Program-made: the position numbers and the translations under genes
Shown here: piece by piece, positions 1-10,645 of the stretch
Layout of the letters: every line of letters starts with the position of its first letter
Numbering within the stretch: position 1 is the first letter of the stretch
The notes under the pieces: generated by a model
Database searches by the model: none
Seen by the model: only the letters and a program-made list of their open reading frames with translations
What the model was told of the DNA's origin: nothing
NCBI GenBank assembly: GCA_946902875.1
Contig: OX336358.1
Location: 16,423,694-16,487,693, forward strand
From: Nematopogon swammerdamellus
Lineage: Eukaryota > Arthropoda > Insecta > Lepidoptera > Adelidae
Direction of reading: 5' to 3'
Length of the DNA: 64,000 nt

Positions 1-454
1 GAAGAATGCTGCCTCTAAAAGGCCACAGACTTTACGTACGTGGGACTTGAATCCAGTCCATAAATAAATAAAGAAAATAAAAACAAGAAACATTCCGTAA
101 AAAAAAAAACAAATTACAAGACATCACCATTATATTATCTCCTGTTTGAGTGCGGAATAGTTTGTAGGTGTGTTTGATATCAATGGAAAAGTTTTTTATC
201 CTCTTAGCTTCCGACGGGGCCGGTCCGGCCCAAAATTCTGTATCGAAAAATATCATAAATAGCGACTTCAATGCATTTTTCTTATTAGAACGAGTGAGAA
301 TGGCGGGTTGTATGGATAAAAACCTTTAAATTTCCTATAGAACGTATTCGATAAATATTCCCAAGTAAAAGAAAAAAAATATTTTGATGAACAGCTGTCA
401 ACATTTTTTTTTCTTAAAGTAAAAGTACCTAGGTATAGGTTAGGTAAGTTTTAT
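1..454. other. AT-rich intergenic sequence, nothing identified
   Basis: No convincing coding exon, RNA gene or repeat boundary is visible here. The stretch is AT-rich with short A and T runs and no frame of recognisable similarity. Confidence 0.4.
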
Positions 455-455
455 A

Positions 456-1043
456 GGGTTTTTCATTAAGAGCGCTCGAACTTTGAAATTAAATAAAACA
501 ATCTGTTTATGTGATATTGCCACAATTTTTATTTTATCTTAGGACATTCGATGACATTATGCATGGAATATAATTTCAGCCAAATGGCTGCCGCGACTGC
601 GTTTTAGGTGGTGTATCCTGGTGGACCAATTTTGGACGACATCTTCGCATAAATGGGGCTCAATTTCATGAATAACGCGAGTTATGTTGGCCTTCAAGGC
701 GGCAATTGTCTGTGGTTTGTCTGCATAGACCAGAGATTTCACGTAGCTCCACAAAATTTAGTCAAGCGGTGTTAAGTCACACGATCTCGGTGGCCAGTTG
801 AAGTCGCCACCACGCGAGATGACAAATGTTACGGAAGGACGAATGTTAGGACGGAATGTTAGGCGAACAGAGAACTGATTTCGTTAATAAATTTTAACAA
901 TTTCTACGCGTTGTTCAAGCGTGTAGCGTTCCACGGTGAAACGTCACGACTAACTATGTATTCCCGTCAAATTTGAAAGCTGTCAATTTTCCAAGATGGC
1001 CGCTATATGCTGTCAAAGTCCAAGCGTTCCTATTGAAAAACCC
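456..1043 (-). mobile_element. Internally deleted mariner/Tc1-like DNA transposon
   Basis: Imperfect terminal inverted repeats of about 35 bp bracket the unit. The left end begins gggtttttcattaagagcgc, and the right end read on the - strand begins gggtttttcaataggaacgc. Between them lies only the C-terminal part of a transposase on the - strand. At about 590 bp it is less than half the usual length of a mariner-superfamily element, so it is non-autonomous. Boundaries are good to a few bases; I could not fix the target duplication. Confidence 0.7.
554..830 (-). pseudogene. Mariner/Tc1-superfamily transposase C-terminal remnant
   Basis: Read on the - strand, the segment gives a PRSCDLTPLD motif (DDE-type catalytic aspartate context) and then a tail with YVKSLVYADKPQTI and GGHL-like SHLAEIIF. 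This is the arrangement seen at the C-terminus of IS630/mariner-superfamily transposases in insects, where the motif is followed by a W-G-Y-x-K-S-x-V-Y stretch. A stop codon lies between the two parts. The N-terminal DNA-binding domain and the first catalytic residues are absent, so it cannot be functional. Confidence 0.7.
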
Positions 1044-1134
1044 TTTACTTACATAATTTGTGGCAGGATGGTAAACTGGTTAGTAGTCCATTATTTAGAA
1101 CACATTATTTGAATAGTTTAACTCCTCATCTACA

Positions 1135-1330
1135 CATCAATATATCAAATCAAATCAAATCGTTTATTTGTTCAGGCACTTGTCCCATCGCACACACAAC
1201 AAATTCAAATACAGCATTCAGTAAAAAATAAATTAAAAATATTAAAATAACTACAAATTAAATATATTGAAATAAAAATAAATCAAAATGCGTCTTCGGT
1301 CATAGGTACTTACATAAATAATGTGCATGG
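1135..1330. mobile_element. Non-LTR retrotransposon tail fragment
   Basis: The stretch opens with a (TCAAA) type microsatellite followed by cgtttatttgttcaggcac, a motif I associate with 3' ends of LINEs in moths and butterflies. No coding part is left. The family assignment is from memory of such tails and is tentative. Confidence 0.4.
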
Positions 1331-1678
1331 GTTAATTCTGCAATTTTAGGCTATCTAGGAACATTCGGAAAAAAAATTCGCTTTTCGTGAAGTTCATAAA
1401 ATCCGTCTGTGCTTCTAAATAAGTGAATTCTTGGGGGTGGCTTTAACGATGGAAATCAAGGTAGGTGGGGGGAGGGGGTCTAGGTCTTTTTTTTTAAACG
1501 GTTTTATTTAGCTTGACTCCGTATATTTGTTTGTTTGTTTGTTTGTTTGTTTGTTACTATCTTTGTTTCAAATCTTGCGACAACTTTTTCAACTACTTCT
1601 ACTGAACCGATTTTTATGAAACTTTGCACACCCATTGAGTTCTCGTGACAATACAATATTACGATAATTTCAACATGG

Positions 1679-3610
1679 TAACGAGGGTCTGATGATGGAG
1701 TCAGGAGGAGGACAGTGGAACTCTTCAACCGTTACTAGTAACCCCCTCGAGTTTGGGCTCATATGGTTGGTTTGGACGAGTGTTCCATACTTCTAACAAT
1801 ACACTTGGTGACGAGGGTCTGATGATGGAGTCAGGAGGTGGACAGTGGAACTCTTCAACCGTTACTAGTAACCCCCTCGAGTTTGGGCTCATATGGTTGG
1901 TTTGGAAGAGTGTCCCATACTTCTACCAATACACTTGGTGACGAGAGTCTGATGATGGAGTCAGGAGGTGTACAGTGGAACTCTTCAACCGTTACTTGTA
2001 ACCCCCTCGAGTTTGGGCTCATTTGGTTGGTTTGGACGAGTGTTCCATAGTTCTACCAATATACTTGGTGACGAGGGTCTGATGATGAAGTCAGGAGGTG
2101 TACAGTGGAACTCTTCAACCGTTACTAGTAACCCCCTCGAGTTTGGGCTCATTTGGTTGGTTTGGACGAGTGTCCCATACTTCTACCAATACACTTGGTG
2201 ACGAGGGTCTGATGATGGAATCAGGAGGTGTACAGTGGAACTCTTCAACCTTTACTAGTAACCCCCTCGAGTATGGGCTCATTTGGTTTGTTTGAATGAG
2301 TGTCCTATACTTGTACCAATACACTTGGTGACGAGGGTCTGATGTTGGAGTCAGGAGGTGGACAGTGGAACTCTTCAACCGTTACTAGTAACTCCCTCGA
2401 GTTTGGGCTCATATGGTTGGTTTGGACGAGTGTCCCATACTTCTACCAATACACTTGGTGACGAAGGTCTGATGATGGAGTCAGGAGGTGTACAGTGGAA
2501 CTCTTCAACCGTTACTAGTAACCCCCTCGAGTTTGGGCTCATTTGGCTGGTTTGGACGAGTGTCCCATACTTCTACCAATACACTTGGTGACGAGAGTCT
2601 GATGATGGAGTCAGGAGGTGGACGGGGAACTCTTCAACCGTTACTAGTAACCCCCTCGAGTTTGGGCTCATTTGGTTGGTTTGGACGAGTGTCCCATACT
2701 GCTACCAATACACTTGGTGACGAGGGTCTGATGATGGAGTCAGGAGGTGTACAGTGGAACTCTTCAACAGTTACTAGTAACCCCCTCGAGTTTGGGCTCA
2801 TTTGATTGGTTTGGACGAGTGTCCCATAGTTCTACCAATATACTTGGTGACGACGGTCTGATGATGGAGTCAGGAGGTGTACAGTGGAACTCTTAAACCG
2901 TTACTAGTAACCCCCTTGAGTTTGGGCTCATTTGGTTGGTTTGGACGAGTGTCCATACTTCTAGTCAATACACTTGGTGATGAGGGTCTGATGATGGAGG
3001 CAGGAGGTGTACAGTGGAACTCTTCAACCGTTACTATTAACCCTCTCGAGTTTGGGCTCATATGGTTGGTTTGGACGAGTGTCCCATACTTCTACCAATA
3101 CACTTGATGACGAGGGTCTGATGATGGAGTCAGGAGGTGTACAGTGGAACTCTTCAACCGTTACTAGTAACCCCCTCGAGTTTGGGCTCATTTGGTTGGT
3201 TTGGACGAGTGTCCCATACTTCTACCAATACACTTGGTGACGAGGGTTTGATGATGGAGTCAGGAAGTGTACAGTGGAACTCTTCAACGGTTACTAGTAA
3301 CCCCCTCGAGTTTGGGCTCATATGGTTGGTTTGGACGAGTGTCTCTTACTTCTACCAATACACTTGGTGACGAGGGTCTGATGATGGAGTCAGGAAGTGT
3401 ACAGTGGAACTCTTCAACCGTTACTAATAACCCCCTCGAGTTTGGGCTCATAGGGTTGGTTTGGATGAGTGTCCCTTACTTTTACCAATATACTTGATGA
3501 CGAGGGTCTGATGATGGAGTCAGGAGGTGTACAGTGGAACTCTTCAACCGTTACTAGTAACCCCCTCGAGTTTGGGCTCATTTGGTTTGTTTGGACGAGT
3601 GTCCCATAAT
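1679..3610 (+). repeat. 130-bp tandem minisatellite, about 15 copies
   Basis: About 15 head-to-tail copies of a 130-bp unit are visible, each containing gatgatggagtcaggaggtg, ccccctcgagtttgggctca and ccaatacacttggtgacgag. Copies differ by scattered substitutions and 1-2 bp indels. The overlapping reading frames that run through it on both strands repeat with the unit and are not genes. Confidence 0.95.
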
Positions 3611-3611
3611 T

Positions 3612-3990
3612 GTCGAACGCAAAAGTATGAAACAGACATACCATCTGTTCAAATTGATTTTGAAAGAGACGGCGAACACCTTATCCATCCTAAAGCGATA
3701 CAGTTTCCAGCAAAGTTTAATTATGGAACAGCTGAGAGACGGATGTTACCGATAATTTTGTCATGGGCCTCCACTGTCCATAAAATGCAGGGCAGTACTG
3801 TTGACCGTGCTGTCGTGTATTTGGGCTCCAGACTATTTGAGGAGGGTCAAGCGTATGTTGCATTGAGTCGCGTAAAGTCTTTAGAAGGGAGTCGCGTAAA
3901 GTCTTTAGTATTGAGGAGCTTGATTGTGAGTAATTGACAGGTAAGAAACCGAGTAACAAAAATGCAATGAGAGAGTTGAAAAGGATGACG
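3612..3990 (+). pseudogene. Helitron helicase C-terminal fragment
   Basis: The + strand encodes [20 protein letters not shown] and then [19 protein letters not shown], the conserved terminal motifs (V and VI) of the Pif1-like SF1 helicase of Helitron RepHel proteins. A short internal duplication of the SRVKSLEG part follows, and the frame then breaks; the remaining C-terminal residues can be followed only with shifts. The Rep endonuclease and the rest of the helicase are missing. The reading frame fuses upstream with the minisatellite. Confidence 0.85.
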
Positions 3991-4042
3991 AGTTTACGTA
4001 ATTAATGATACGAGCCAAAAATCAAACTAAAAACGAGTAAAT

Positions 4043-4597
4043 AAAAAAATAGGTAAAAAAACTTTTAAGTTAAACGGTTTTATTAAAAATAGAAAACTAG
4101 AAAAAAAAACAGCTGTACAAAAAACTAGAAAATAATAAGGACACAAGTCTGGGCCTCCTTAAGATTTTACGTCTGGGTAAGAAATCGTGCAATACTAGCG
4201 TGCTGTCTTCTCATGTCGGATGCCAAAGGGCACATTGTGTCGCTGGGTCAGCGGAATAAGTAATAAATTGAGACTTTTAACAGACTAATATAAAAACGTG
4301 GGGCGCATGTTATTTATTACTAATAAATAACATGCGCCCCACGTTTTTATATGAGTCTGTTAAAAGTCTCAATTTATTACTTATTCCGCTGACGCAGCGA
4401 CACAATGTGCCCTTTGGCATCCGACATGAGAAGACAGCACGCTAGTATTGCACGATTTCTTACCCAGACGTAAAATCTTAAGGAGGCCCAGACTTGTGTC
4501 CTTATTATTTTCTAGTTTTTTGTACAGCTGTTTTTTTTTCTAGTTTTCTATTTTTAATAAAACCGTTTAACTTAAAAGTTTTTTTACCTATTTTTTA
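4043..4597. repeat. Near-perfect 277-bp-arm palindrome
   Basis: The left arm (4043-4319) and right arm (4321-4597) are reverse complements around a single central base at 4320. Only about two mismatches were seen by eye (for example agactaatat against atatgagtct). The arms hold no gene. The outer part of each arm contains ttaaacggttttatt, also present at about 1495, which suggests a link to the neighbouring Helitron-like material. It could be a foldback insertion or an inverted duplication. Confidence 0.9.
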
Positions 4598-5086
4598 AAC
4601 TGACGATGCGTAAAGGGGGTGTTCTGTATCGGCAATAGATCATATTAAAATGATAAAAAAGGGGGGTAATATTTTTAAATATTAAAAAAAACTCGCTTTT
4701 ACATATTAAACACCTTTTGCTAAGAAACTATGTTTCTATTTCTTATAATTACCGACATAATAATTGTGAAAGTTTATTAAAGTTTGAATTCATAAGGAAC
4801 ACGTGTTGGGTAGGCAGCTACCTACCTACATAACTTCGGACATTATCTGTGCTACGCACGCGGCGGTCATTGAACTACGGCCTCGAAACATATTTAACGC
4901 GCGCGTTCGCGCGCGTTCAGCTGTTCGGAAGTCGGAGAGCGTGCTTAGGTATTTACGTACATATGTATGCATTCGCTCCTCCTGCCTCGTGAAAGCAACT
5001 GTGCCATCAATTTGCGAGCTCGGCTCCCCTCCATAACCACAGCCGACCCCAATCTTCGCTTGTTTTATATCGTTTGTGGGTTATAT
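4598..5086. other. Unassigned spacer
   Basis: Mostly AT-rich sequence with a short GC-rich part near 4856-4920 (repeated cgcgcg). No frame with recognisable similarity and no repeat boundary was found. Confidence 0.35.
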
Positions 5087-5493
5087 CACACATGGGACAT
5101 GAAATGAAGGGAAGCACTGATTTGGCACTAAGTTCACCTGGTGTTAAGGGCTGACATCACGGATGTTGTAGGTGATATAGCCCAGGGGTGGCCAAGTTGA
5201 TGAAGCCTAAGATCTACTTTTTATTTTCCTGGCTCCTGGCGATCTACTTCATAACTCCTCAGAATAGTTACAGAATTTCGTACCATAAACTTAATAGAAA
5301 ATTTTATTTTATTTTCTGAAACTAGGTAAATGAAAAAAGAAATAATTTGTATATTTTATTGAATACACAGATACACAAAATCGTTTTAATTAAATAATAC
5401 TTAGTACATTCAACGCAAAGTCAGGTGTGTAGTTGGAAATTGCCAACCTTAAGAATCCCGTGTGAGCGTCTGTCAAGCATGAACGGTGCTTAC

Positions 5494-5720
5494 TTTTTAA
5501 CCGACTTCAAAAAAAGGAGGAGGTTCTCAATTCGACTGTATTTTTTTTTTTATGTTTGTTACCTCAGAACTTTCGACTGGGTGTACCGATTTTGAAAATT
5601 CTTTTTTTATTTGAAAGCTAGTGCTTCCCGTGTGATTCCATTTCAATTTGATCAAGATCGGATTGGAAAGCGAGACGGAATCGCGAGGCTGAAGGCCGAG
5701 CGATTCCGCCGAGTACATTA
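5494..5720. repeat. Interspersed repeat nested in the hAT
   Basis: The stretch beginning ccgacttcaaaaaaaggagg and running through tggaaagcgagacggaatcg has the look of a multicopy insect repeat (noncoding, T- and A-run containing). I recognise the motif as common in Lepidoptera, but no class can be assigned from this copy. Confidence 0.4.
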
Positions 5721-5757
5721 ATAGCAAAAAATTACTAAAAAAAACTGTGAAATAAAA

Positions 5758-5934
5758 AACTATTTAAAAAAATATAAAAACCGCCTTCAAAAATGTATGA
5801 AATAAAAAAAAATCAAACCCTAGGCGGTGCTAAAGCAAGCAAAAATAACCGACCGCCTTCAACTCTAGGGTTAGATTTTTTTTTTTATTTCATACATTTT
5901 TGAAGGCAGTTTTTATATTTTTTTAAATAGTTTT
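5758..5934. repeat. Short foldback (about 70-bp arms)
   Basis: An arm with aaactatttaaaaaaatata and ccgccttcaaaaatgtatga at 5758-5822 is repeated in inverted orientation at 5864-5934. The spacer is about 40 bp. It looks like a MITE or a foldback insertion inside the hAT element. Confidence 0.75.
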
Positions 5935-6660
5935 CGTTTGTAGGTAGGAAAATGCTGATTCACATAAATATGTAGAACCAAAACACGAGTGCAGTTGTTC
6001 GGAACATTTTTTTACATTTGAATATTTCTCTTTTGAAACCAATTTCAAAAAATCTAGACAAGAGTTTGACCTTGCTTTCAGGTATACATAGCTACGCAGA
6101 GTAATAATTTCATTTTCTAGTAAAATGTGGTCCATTTGGAACATTTCTGCTATAATAGCCATCTTGTATGAGTCGTTAACGTCAGTGTTGATATTGAATG
6201 GATAACTGATAAATTCTACCAACTTTTATAATGTTTTAAAGTCACTAAATCTGTAGTCGAAATCTGATAACACTGCCTTTATCTCTGCTGTGTATTTCTC
6301 AGACATGAAAACATAGGTAGGTACTTTTCTAAATTATCTTTGAGGTTTGTACATCGCTGGAACCTATTCTTTTCACGATCAATTATGAAAGATGCTGCTT
6401 GATTTTTGAACGCCGCAACAGAATTCATCATCTCTGATATAGTTTGGTTCTTGTCTTGTAATTCAATATTTAATGTGCTGAGTTGTCCTGGGTAATCTGC
6501 TAAGAAAGCTAAATCAGACAGCCAGTCCAACTCGCGCAGTTGATGATAGTCATCACCCCTCTCTTCAAGAAATTTTATTATTCATTTGAAGGTCCTCCTG
6601 GAACGTTTCTTTTCAACCACTTGTCTATTATGGCCTCTGGCCTCTGGCCTCGTCGCGATC
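5923..6660 (-). pseudogene. Degenerate hAT transposase (GTF2IRD2/ZBED-like lineage)
   Basis: In - strand order the fragments give RGDDY followed by LDWLSDLAFLADYPGQLSTL with LQDKNQTISEM, then after a break KCSEQLHSCFGSTYLCESAF. The first block resembles the DLAFL-D-TGHLN-LN-LQGK region of hAT transposases of the GTF2IRD2/ZBED5 type, and the second is their C-terminal dimerisation motif (FGSTYLCE-FS). Stops and frame changes separate the blocks. A (GATCGACCGGTC)n short repeat at 6655-6722 precedes the coding part. Confidence 0.75.
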
Positions 6661-6722
6661 GACCAGCACAGCAGCCGCGATCGACCGGTCGATCGCGATC
6701 GACCGGTCGATCGCGATCGACC
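6655..6722. repeat. Palindromic short tandem repeat
   Basis: Tandem 18-bp units gatcgaccggtcgatcgc occur about three times just inside the right end of the hAT element. Each unit is itself nearly self-complementary. Confidence 0.85.
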
Positions 6723-6776
6723 GGTTGGCCACCTCTGATATAGCCAACCGTGTCAGTTTCCATAAAAAAAAAAAAA

Positions 6777-7466
6777 TTGGCTTTCAAGTGCCAATAGAGG
6801 TTGGTGATTTTGCTAATTTCCGCTCTCCGAAAATGGCATGGAACAGTAGTCCCAACCATATATAATTATTCGGAAGTCAAGGGGTGTTGTGTGTTCTTTA
6901 TGGCGAAATAAATATCTGAATCTTTTAAGACCACAGAATTTAAAATTGTAAAAAGTAAAGAAGTTTTATCTATTAATTGACGAGCGATATTTTTGACGTG
7001 ATGACGTCACATCTTATAAATTGATGAACACCGGCTGAACACAAAAAAGTGTCACGTTCCATCTGAGCCTGTGTGTGCAAGCGAGAGCGCGTAACAAGTG
7101 ATAGAGAGGCACAATCGGCCCAAGCGTCGGCTAGTACCATGGCAGCATAAATTAAAAGGAGGTTACTCGTACCATAATATATTACGCGCACCTGGCCGGT
7201 CGGAAAAGATTTCAAATTTAGAATATTCATGAAACTTCTAAAGTACCAGGGCAGCACAATTAAAAGGAGGTTACTCGTGCCATAATATATTAAAGCGCAA
7301 ATAGCGGGAAAGAACATTTTACTAATCTGTTCCTTTTTTGAAAATGAACGTTTTTAATGTCATCAAAACCAGCCAGATACACTTTAGAACCGTTCCCAGT
7401 AGTCTTACCACTTTATGATGTCATCACGTAAAACTATCGTCCGTAAACCGACTTTACAGACAACCA
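6777..7466. other. Spacer with a short direct duplication
   Basis: The motif aaaaggaggttactcgt-ccataatatatta occurs twice (about 7155 and 7262), making a partial direct duplication of roughly 100-bp spacing. Nothing coding was recognised. The stretch may include intron of the NHP2 gene that follows. Confidence 0.4.
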
Positions 7467-7560
7467 ATTTTTTTTTATGGGAACTGACACGGATGGCGAC
7501 ATTACCTAATACAAGCGTGGCTCATACATAACACCCTGGTGAACTAGGTGCTATGCCCCT
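7467..7560 (-). mobile_element. SINE tail fragment, reverse orientation
   Basis: A run of T followed by atgggaactgacacggatgg and gtgaactaggtgctatg matches the tail of the insert at 13018-13180 (tatggaacctgacacggttgg ... gtgaactaggtgccatg). It lies about 80 bp upstream of the NHP2 exon acceptor, so it sits in the preceding intron. Confidence 0.65.
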
Positions 7561-7641
7561 GCTAGGTATTCTGCTCCCGTTCCTTCCTTCCAACACCTCA
7601 GCATCTGCTGGGTTTGCTCTACAAGGCACCTCGTGTTGCAG

Positions 7642-7873
7642 GATCGTGGTGTTCGCGGGCGACATCTCGCCGGTGGAGATAATGTGCCACCTGCCGGCGG
7701 TGTGCGAGGAGCGGCAGGTGCCGTACTGCTACACGCCGAGCCGGCGCGACATCGGCGCCGCCATGGGCACCGCGCGCGGCTGCATCATGCTCCTCCTCAA
7801 GCAGCACCCTGACTACCAGCAGCTCTACGACGAGGTGCAGCGGGAGATCTCCACTCTGGGACACCCGCTCTAG
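7642..7873 (+). CDS. NHP2: NHP2, H/ACA ribonucleoprotein subunit 2 (terminal exon)
   Basis: NHP2 is an L7Ae-family RNA-binding protein of H/ACA snoRNPs, which guide rRNA pseudouridylation in the nucleolus. The exon follows an acceptor (tgttgcag before 7642), starts with the third base of a codon, and ends at TAG 7871-7873. Its 77 complete codons before the stop include [35 protein letters not shown] and the C-terminal STLGHPL, lining up with the second half of animal NHP2 (GDT-PIEVYCHLP, CED-LPY-Y-PSK-DLGAA). The N-terminal half lies in exons I cannot find; they may be upstream of the window or lost. The 3' part of this exon is tandemly duplicated immediately downstream. Confidence 0.88.
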
Positions 7874-8067
7874 TGGCACCTCCTACTCCTACTACTTGTG
7901 TGTGCTCGTGTGTAACATGGGCACCGCGCGCGGCTGCATCATGCTCCTCCTCAAGCAGCACCCCGACTACCAGCAGCTCTACGACGAGGTGCAGCGGGAG
8001 ATCTCCACTCTGGGACACCCGCTCTAGTGGCACCTCCTACTCCTACTACTTGTGTGTGCTCGTGTGA
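7762..8067 (+). repeat. 154-bp tandem duplication of NHP2 exon end and 3' UTR
   Basis: Bases 7762-7915 recur as 7916-8067 with very few differences. The unit runs from the MGTARG codons through the stop codon into tactcctactacttgtgtgt of the 3' UTR. The second copy lies behind the first stop codon and so is untranslated. Short ctccgccggact repeats follow at 8103-8130. Confidence 0.93.
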
Positions 8068-8130
8068 GAGATTGTGTGTAACATAGGTAACGTGCGCGGG
8101 TGACTCCGCCGGACTCCGCCGGACTCCGCC

Positions 8131-8580
8131 GCCGGGCCCACAGTGCCCGGGTGCAAAAAGTCGGCTGTTAAGAATATGGAAATACATTTTTTAAATCTCT
8201 TATTGATAATTATGCTTGTTTTTTATTTCCAAATATTATGTCACTTCTTATTTATTTTAAAGTAAAAAGTTGAAAGTTATTTTCATAAAGATCAGTAGGT
8301 CTGTACATTTTCACCTGTCAAACAAAACAATAAGTTTTTTTAATTTATTACCTTACTACAATCTGTCTATTCTTGACATTCAGCAGTAGGTGAGTTTGCA
8401 GTTTGGAGTACCTAGTCGTGTGTGGTGAGTGTCCAGTGACACTTTATCTTTTTCTGCAGTGTTCTACTGACCGAGTAGGTCTTAAGGGGCTTTCCTTTTC
8501 AGCCTCATGCTTTGTTGGTCTTCATCAGCTTTGCTGCCAGGTGATTTGGATGGTTTTCAATTCTTTTATTATAATTAATT
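8131..8580. other. Unassigned sequence after NHP2
   Basis: AT-rich sequence with no recognised frame. It may contain the rest of the NHP2 3' UTR; I could not choose a polyadenylation signal. Confidence 0.35.
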
Positions 8581-8699
8581 GACTTCTTTAATAAAAGAAG
8601 GTGTGGAACTAAGCTTGGGATAGCTTCACCGATCATATCCGGGCCCATCGGCAGTAGAGGAGGGTGTTAATCGAGGTTGGGACTAGCGAGTGGCCACTC

Positions 8700-9470
8700 T
8701 AAATTTCCCACGCATGCTTCACGTTTCGGCTCGCATCAAGCCCTCGTCAGCTAGTCTGCGTTGACTAGGACGCGGTGAAACACCAGTCCCGCTCTCGACC
8801 TCCTTCTCTCTACCTATCCATATTCTGTAGGATGCTTCCAGTGACGTTTTCGAAGCTCTCTCCATGTATGAGCTTAGCGTCGATCTTGGCAGCGCTAGAT
8901 TCTTGAAGAGACTTCTTCTCTTCTTCTTCTTCTTGATGGGCATTTTCCGCATGTAGGTCGCTCTTCTTGGACCCGTTGTGCGTATCACCCCGGCTGCTAC
9001 TCCATCCAGCCCAGCTCCTTCCAGAAGTCCTGCAGGCTGCCGACGTCCGTGCAGGCCTCTTGGAGTGTCCTCGGGTTTTTGTGTTGCCCGGATGTTTGCC
9101 CGCTCGTTTGCCACCCGCTCGCACTGTAGCAGCACTTGCGATGGCGTTTCTTCAGCCCCCATGCAACCCATGCACAGGGGGCTGTCTATTTTACCTATAA
9201 TGAAATGAATAAGTACTTACTTACTTATTTAATGGGTAGTGACCAGTTAAAGTTCCCACCACCAAACTGATTTTACCTTTGTTCAGTTGTATTATACTCT
9301 TACTGAGCTTGCTTTTGATGACTGGCACCACCGCTCTGGCTCGTTTACAGTCTTTTGTTTGTGACCACTGTTGCTGATGCTGGTCTTTTGCTTGTGTTCT
9401 GATCCATGACCTTAGTTGGTTGAAAGGGAGAGGTTCTATTGGTTCTGGCCCTTCGACCACTCTTGAAGAG
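8700..9470 (-). pseudogene. LINE ORF C-terminal remnant (RNase H/zinc-finger end)
   Basis: The - strand gives, in several frames, KGKISLVVGTLTGHYPLNK, then CMGAEETPSQVLLQCERVA. These match the layout of the C-terminal end of Jockey/R1-type LINE proteins (SRKDLRLVVGLLTGH-LN, then C-x-E-EETPEHVL-EC). Frame breaks are frequent and the reverse transcriptase is not attached here. The 8720-8760 part ends with a DEGLMRAET reading shared by several retroelement tails. Confidence 0.65.
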
Positions 9471-9484
9471 ACTGTAGAGCGACT

Positions 9485-9800
9485 TCGCTGGTAGTCCTCT
9501 TGCTCCGACTTCCACAGCGAGCGAAGAGATCAGTCTTGAATTTGTTTCTCACAATCCGGTCTACTAAGTTGCAGTACTTGTTAACTTTGATGTTGTGGTC
9601 CTTCGGTATGTTACTTTCCCATGGAACTGTAAGTTCAACAAGTACTACATGCTTTGTCGCTTTTGAGAATATGAGTATATCCGGTCTTAATGCTGTGGTA
9701 CAGATTTCAGTACGAAGGCATTTGGTAATGCTTCATATGTGTGTCCATCAACAATTCCCATTCTTTGCTGCTCCCAAAATGTAAGAAGGTTTAGTCCTAT
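9485..9800 (-). pseudogene. Retroelement-derived protein fragment
   Basis: The - strand reads CTTALRPDILIFSKATKHVV and then LVELTVPWESNI and KVNKYCNLVD. RPDIVI-S--TK-V--VELTVPWE is a recognisable block of retroelement-associated proteins in invertebrates. Surrounding frames are broken. The class of element is uncertain. Confidence 0.5.
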
Positions 9801-10379
9801 CTTTGGGCAGCTTTTTGGCTCCAGGTTTCACAAAGTTGACCTTCTAGGAAGCCGCTACTGGTTTGCCCTTTCCTAGTCCGTGCAATTGACAGGTTGATGG
9901 CCTCTCTGATGATTTGGAGGACTTTATCATGACGGTCGGAATACTGGCCTCGCTCAATTAGTCATTCGAATCAATCAATTCGAATTTTGACCCGAATGTA
10001 TGTAATGTCGTTGGAATTGAACAATATTCGTCTATGTGGGCTTCTAAACAGGTGTGCCAAATTTCAGATTATGTAAAATTCAGAATTATGTATGTATGTT
10101 TGTCCACGAATTTCTCGGAAACTAGAAATCCAATTGCCATAATTCTAATTATTTATTGGATTAAGTATCTTCTAACTTAGGGAATAGTGCAAGTTTCATC
10201 AAAATCAATTCAGTATTTTTCAAGATATGGACTGTTAAGTGTGTACCAATCACTGTAAAAACACGTTGTCGGTTTAACGCCCAATTCTACGCAGAATTTG
10301 TTATGTGATATAACTAAAAAGAGTGAAATAAAAAAACTGTGAGGCACTACAGCAAACTCCAAATCTTGGAATACTACAA
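9801..10379. other. Unassigned sequence
   Basis: No gene found. The part from about 10080 (tatgtatgtttgtccacgaa) through 10260 has the look of interspersed noncoding repeat but shows no clear boundaries. Confidence 0.3.
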
Positions 10380-10500
10380 CCATACCGTACCGTGTTGGGC
10401 CGGTACTTTAAAAGAATAGCCCCACTGCATCTCTCCACGTGTATGTCGTAAAAGGCGACTAAGGGATATAAATCCCTTCTTATATTACTAGGTGGTAGGG
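10380..10500 (+). mobile_element. SINE/LINE tail fragment
   Basis: The segment with agccccactgcatctctcc, tgtcgtaaaaggcgactaag and tattactaggtggtagggg matches the 5' portion of the SINE-like insert at 13018-13505 read on its own strand. LINE-A copy 1 ends against it with a T run (polyA of the - strand element). Confidence 0.6.
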
Positions 10501-10645
10501 GTTTTTTTTTTATTGTTAGCTCGACATATGGCGCCGAGGCAGAGGTGTCGCGCGGGCCCGCGGACATTGCCCGCAAAATTCCATACCCGGCATTTAAAAG
10601 TGCGGTCCTAATAGGACCGCGCGGACTGTGACCGCACTGCGGTCC

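Larger units (their letters stand above)
1494..3990 (+). mobile_element. Helitron-like block with minisatellite and helicase remnant
   Basis: The block starts with a (GTTT)n stretch and an aaccgatttttatgaaact segment, continues as a 130-bp minisatellite, and runs directly into a C-terminal fragment of a Helitron helicase. Internal minisatellites are common in Helitrons. I cannot define the 5' TC or 3' hairpin-CTRR ends, so the outer limits are approximate. The helicase fragment is the firm evidence; grouping the array with it is inferred from their direct adjacency. Confidence 0.5.
5183..6737 (-). mobile_element. hAT DNA transposon with 8-bp target duplication
   Basis: The ends are caggggtggccaa on the left and, read on the - strand, cagaggtggccaa on the right. 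They are flanked by an exact 8-bp target duplication, atatagcc (5175-5182 and 6738-6745), as expected for hAT. The interior carries a degenerate hAT transposase on the - strand plus later insertions (5440-5935), so the 1.55-kb copy is dead. Confidence 0.9.
5087..6776 (+). mobile_element. SINE 3' part, split by a hAT insertion
   Basis: Sequence at 5087-5182 (gggacatgaaatgaagggaa ... gtgatgtcagccc in reverse) continues at 6746-6776 (aaccgtgtcag, then a run of A). Together they match, in opposite orientation, the tail of the SINE-like insert at 13018-13505 and the fragment at 7467-7560. The hAT element at 5183-6737 sits inside it, so this tail is older than that insertion. Confidence 0.7.

Noticed and set aside
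6578..6859. 93-codon frame with PVDRDR repeats
   Set aside because: The repeat part is the palindromic GATCGACCGGTC satellite; only the end at 6578-6660 may belong to the hAT transposase.
7916..8032. A second NHP2 gene
   Set aside because: It is only the tandem copy of the last 35 codons and 3' UTR, without an acceptor.
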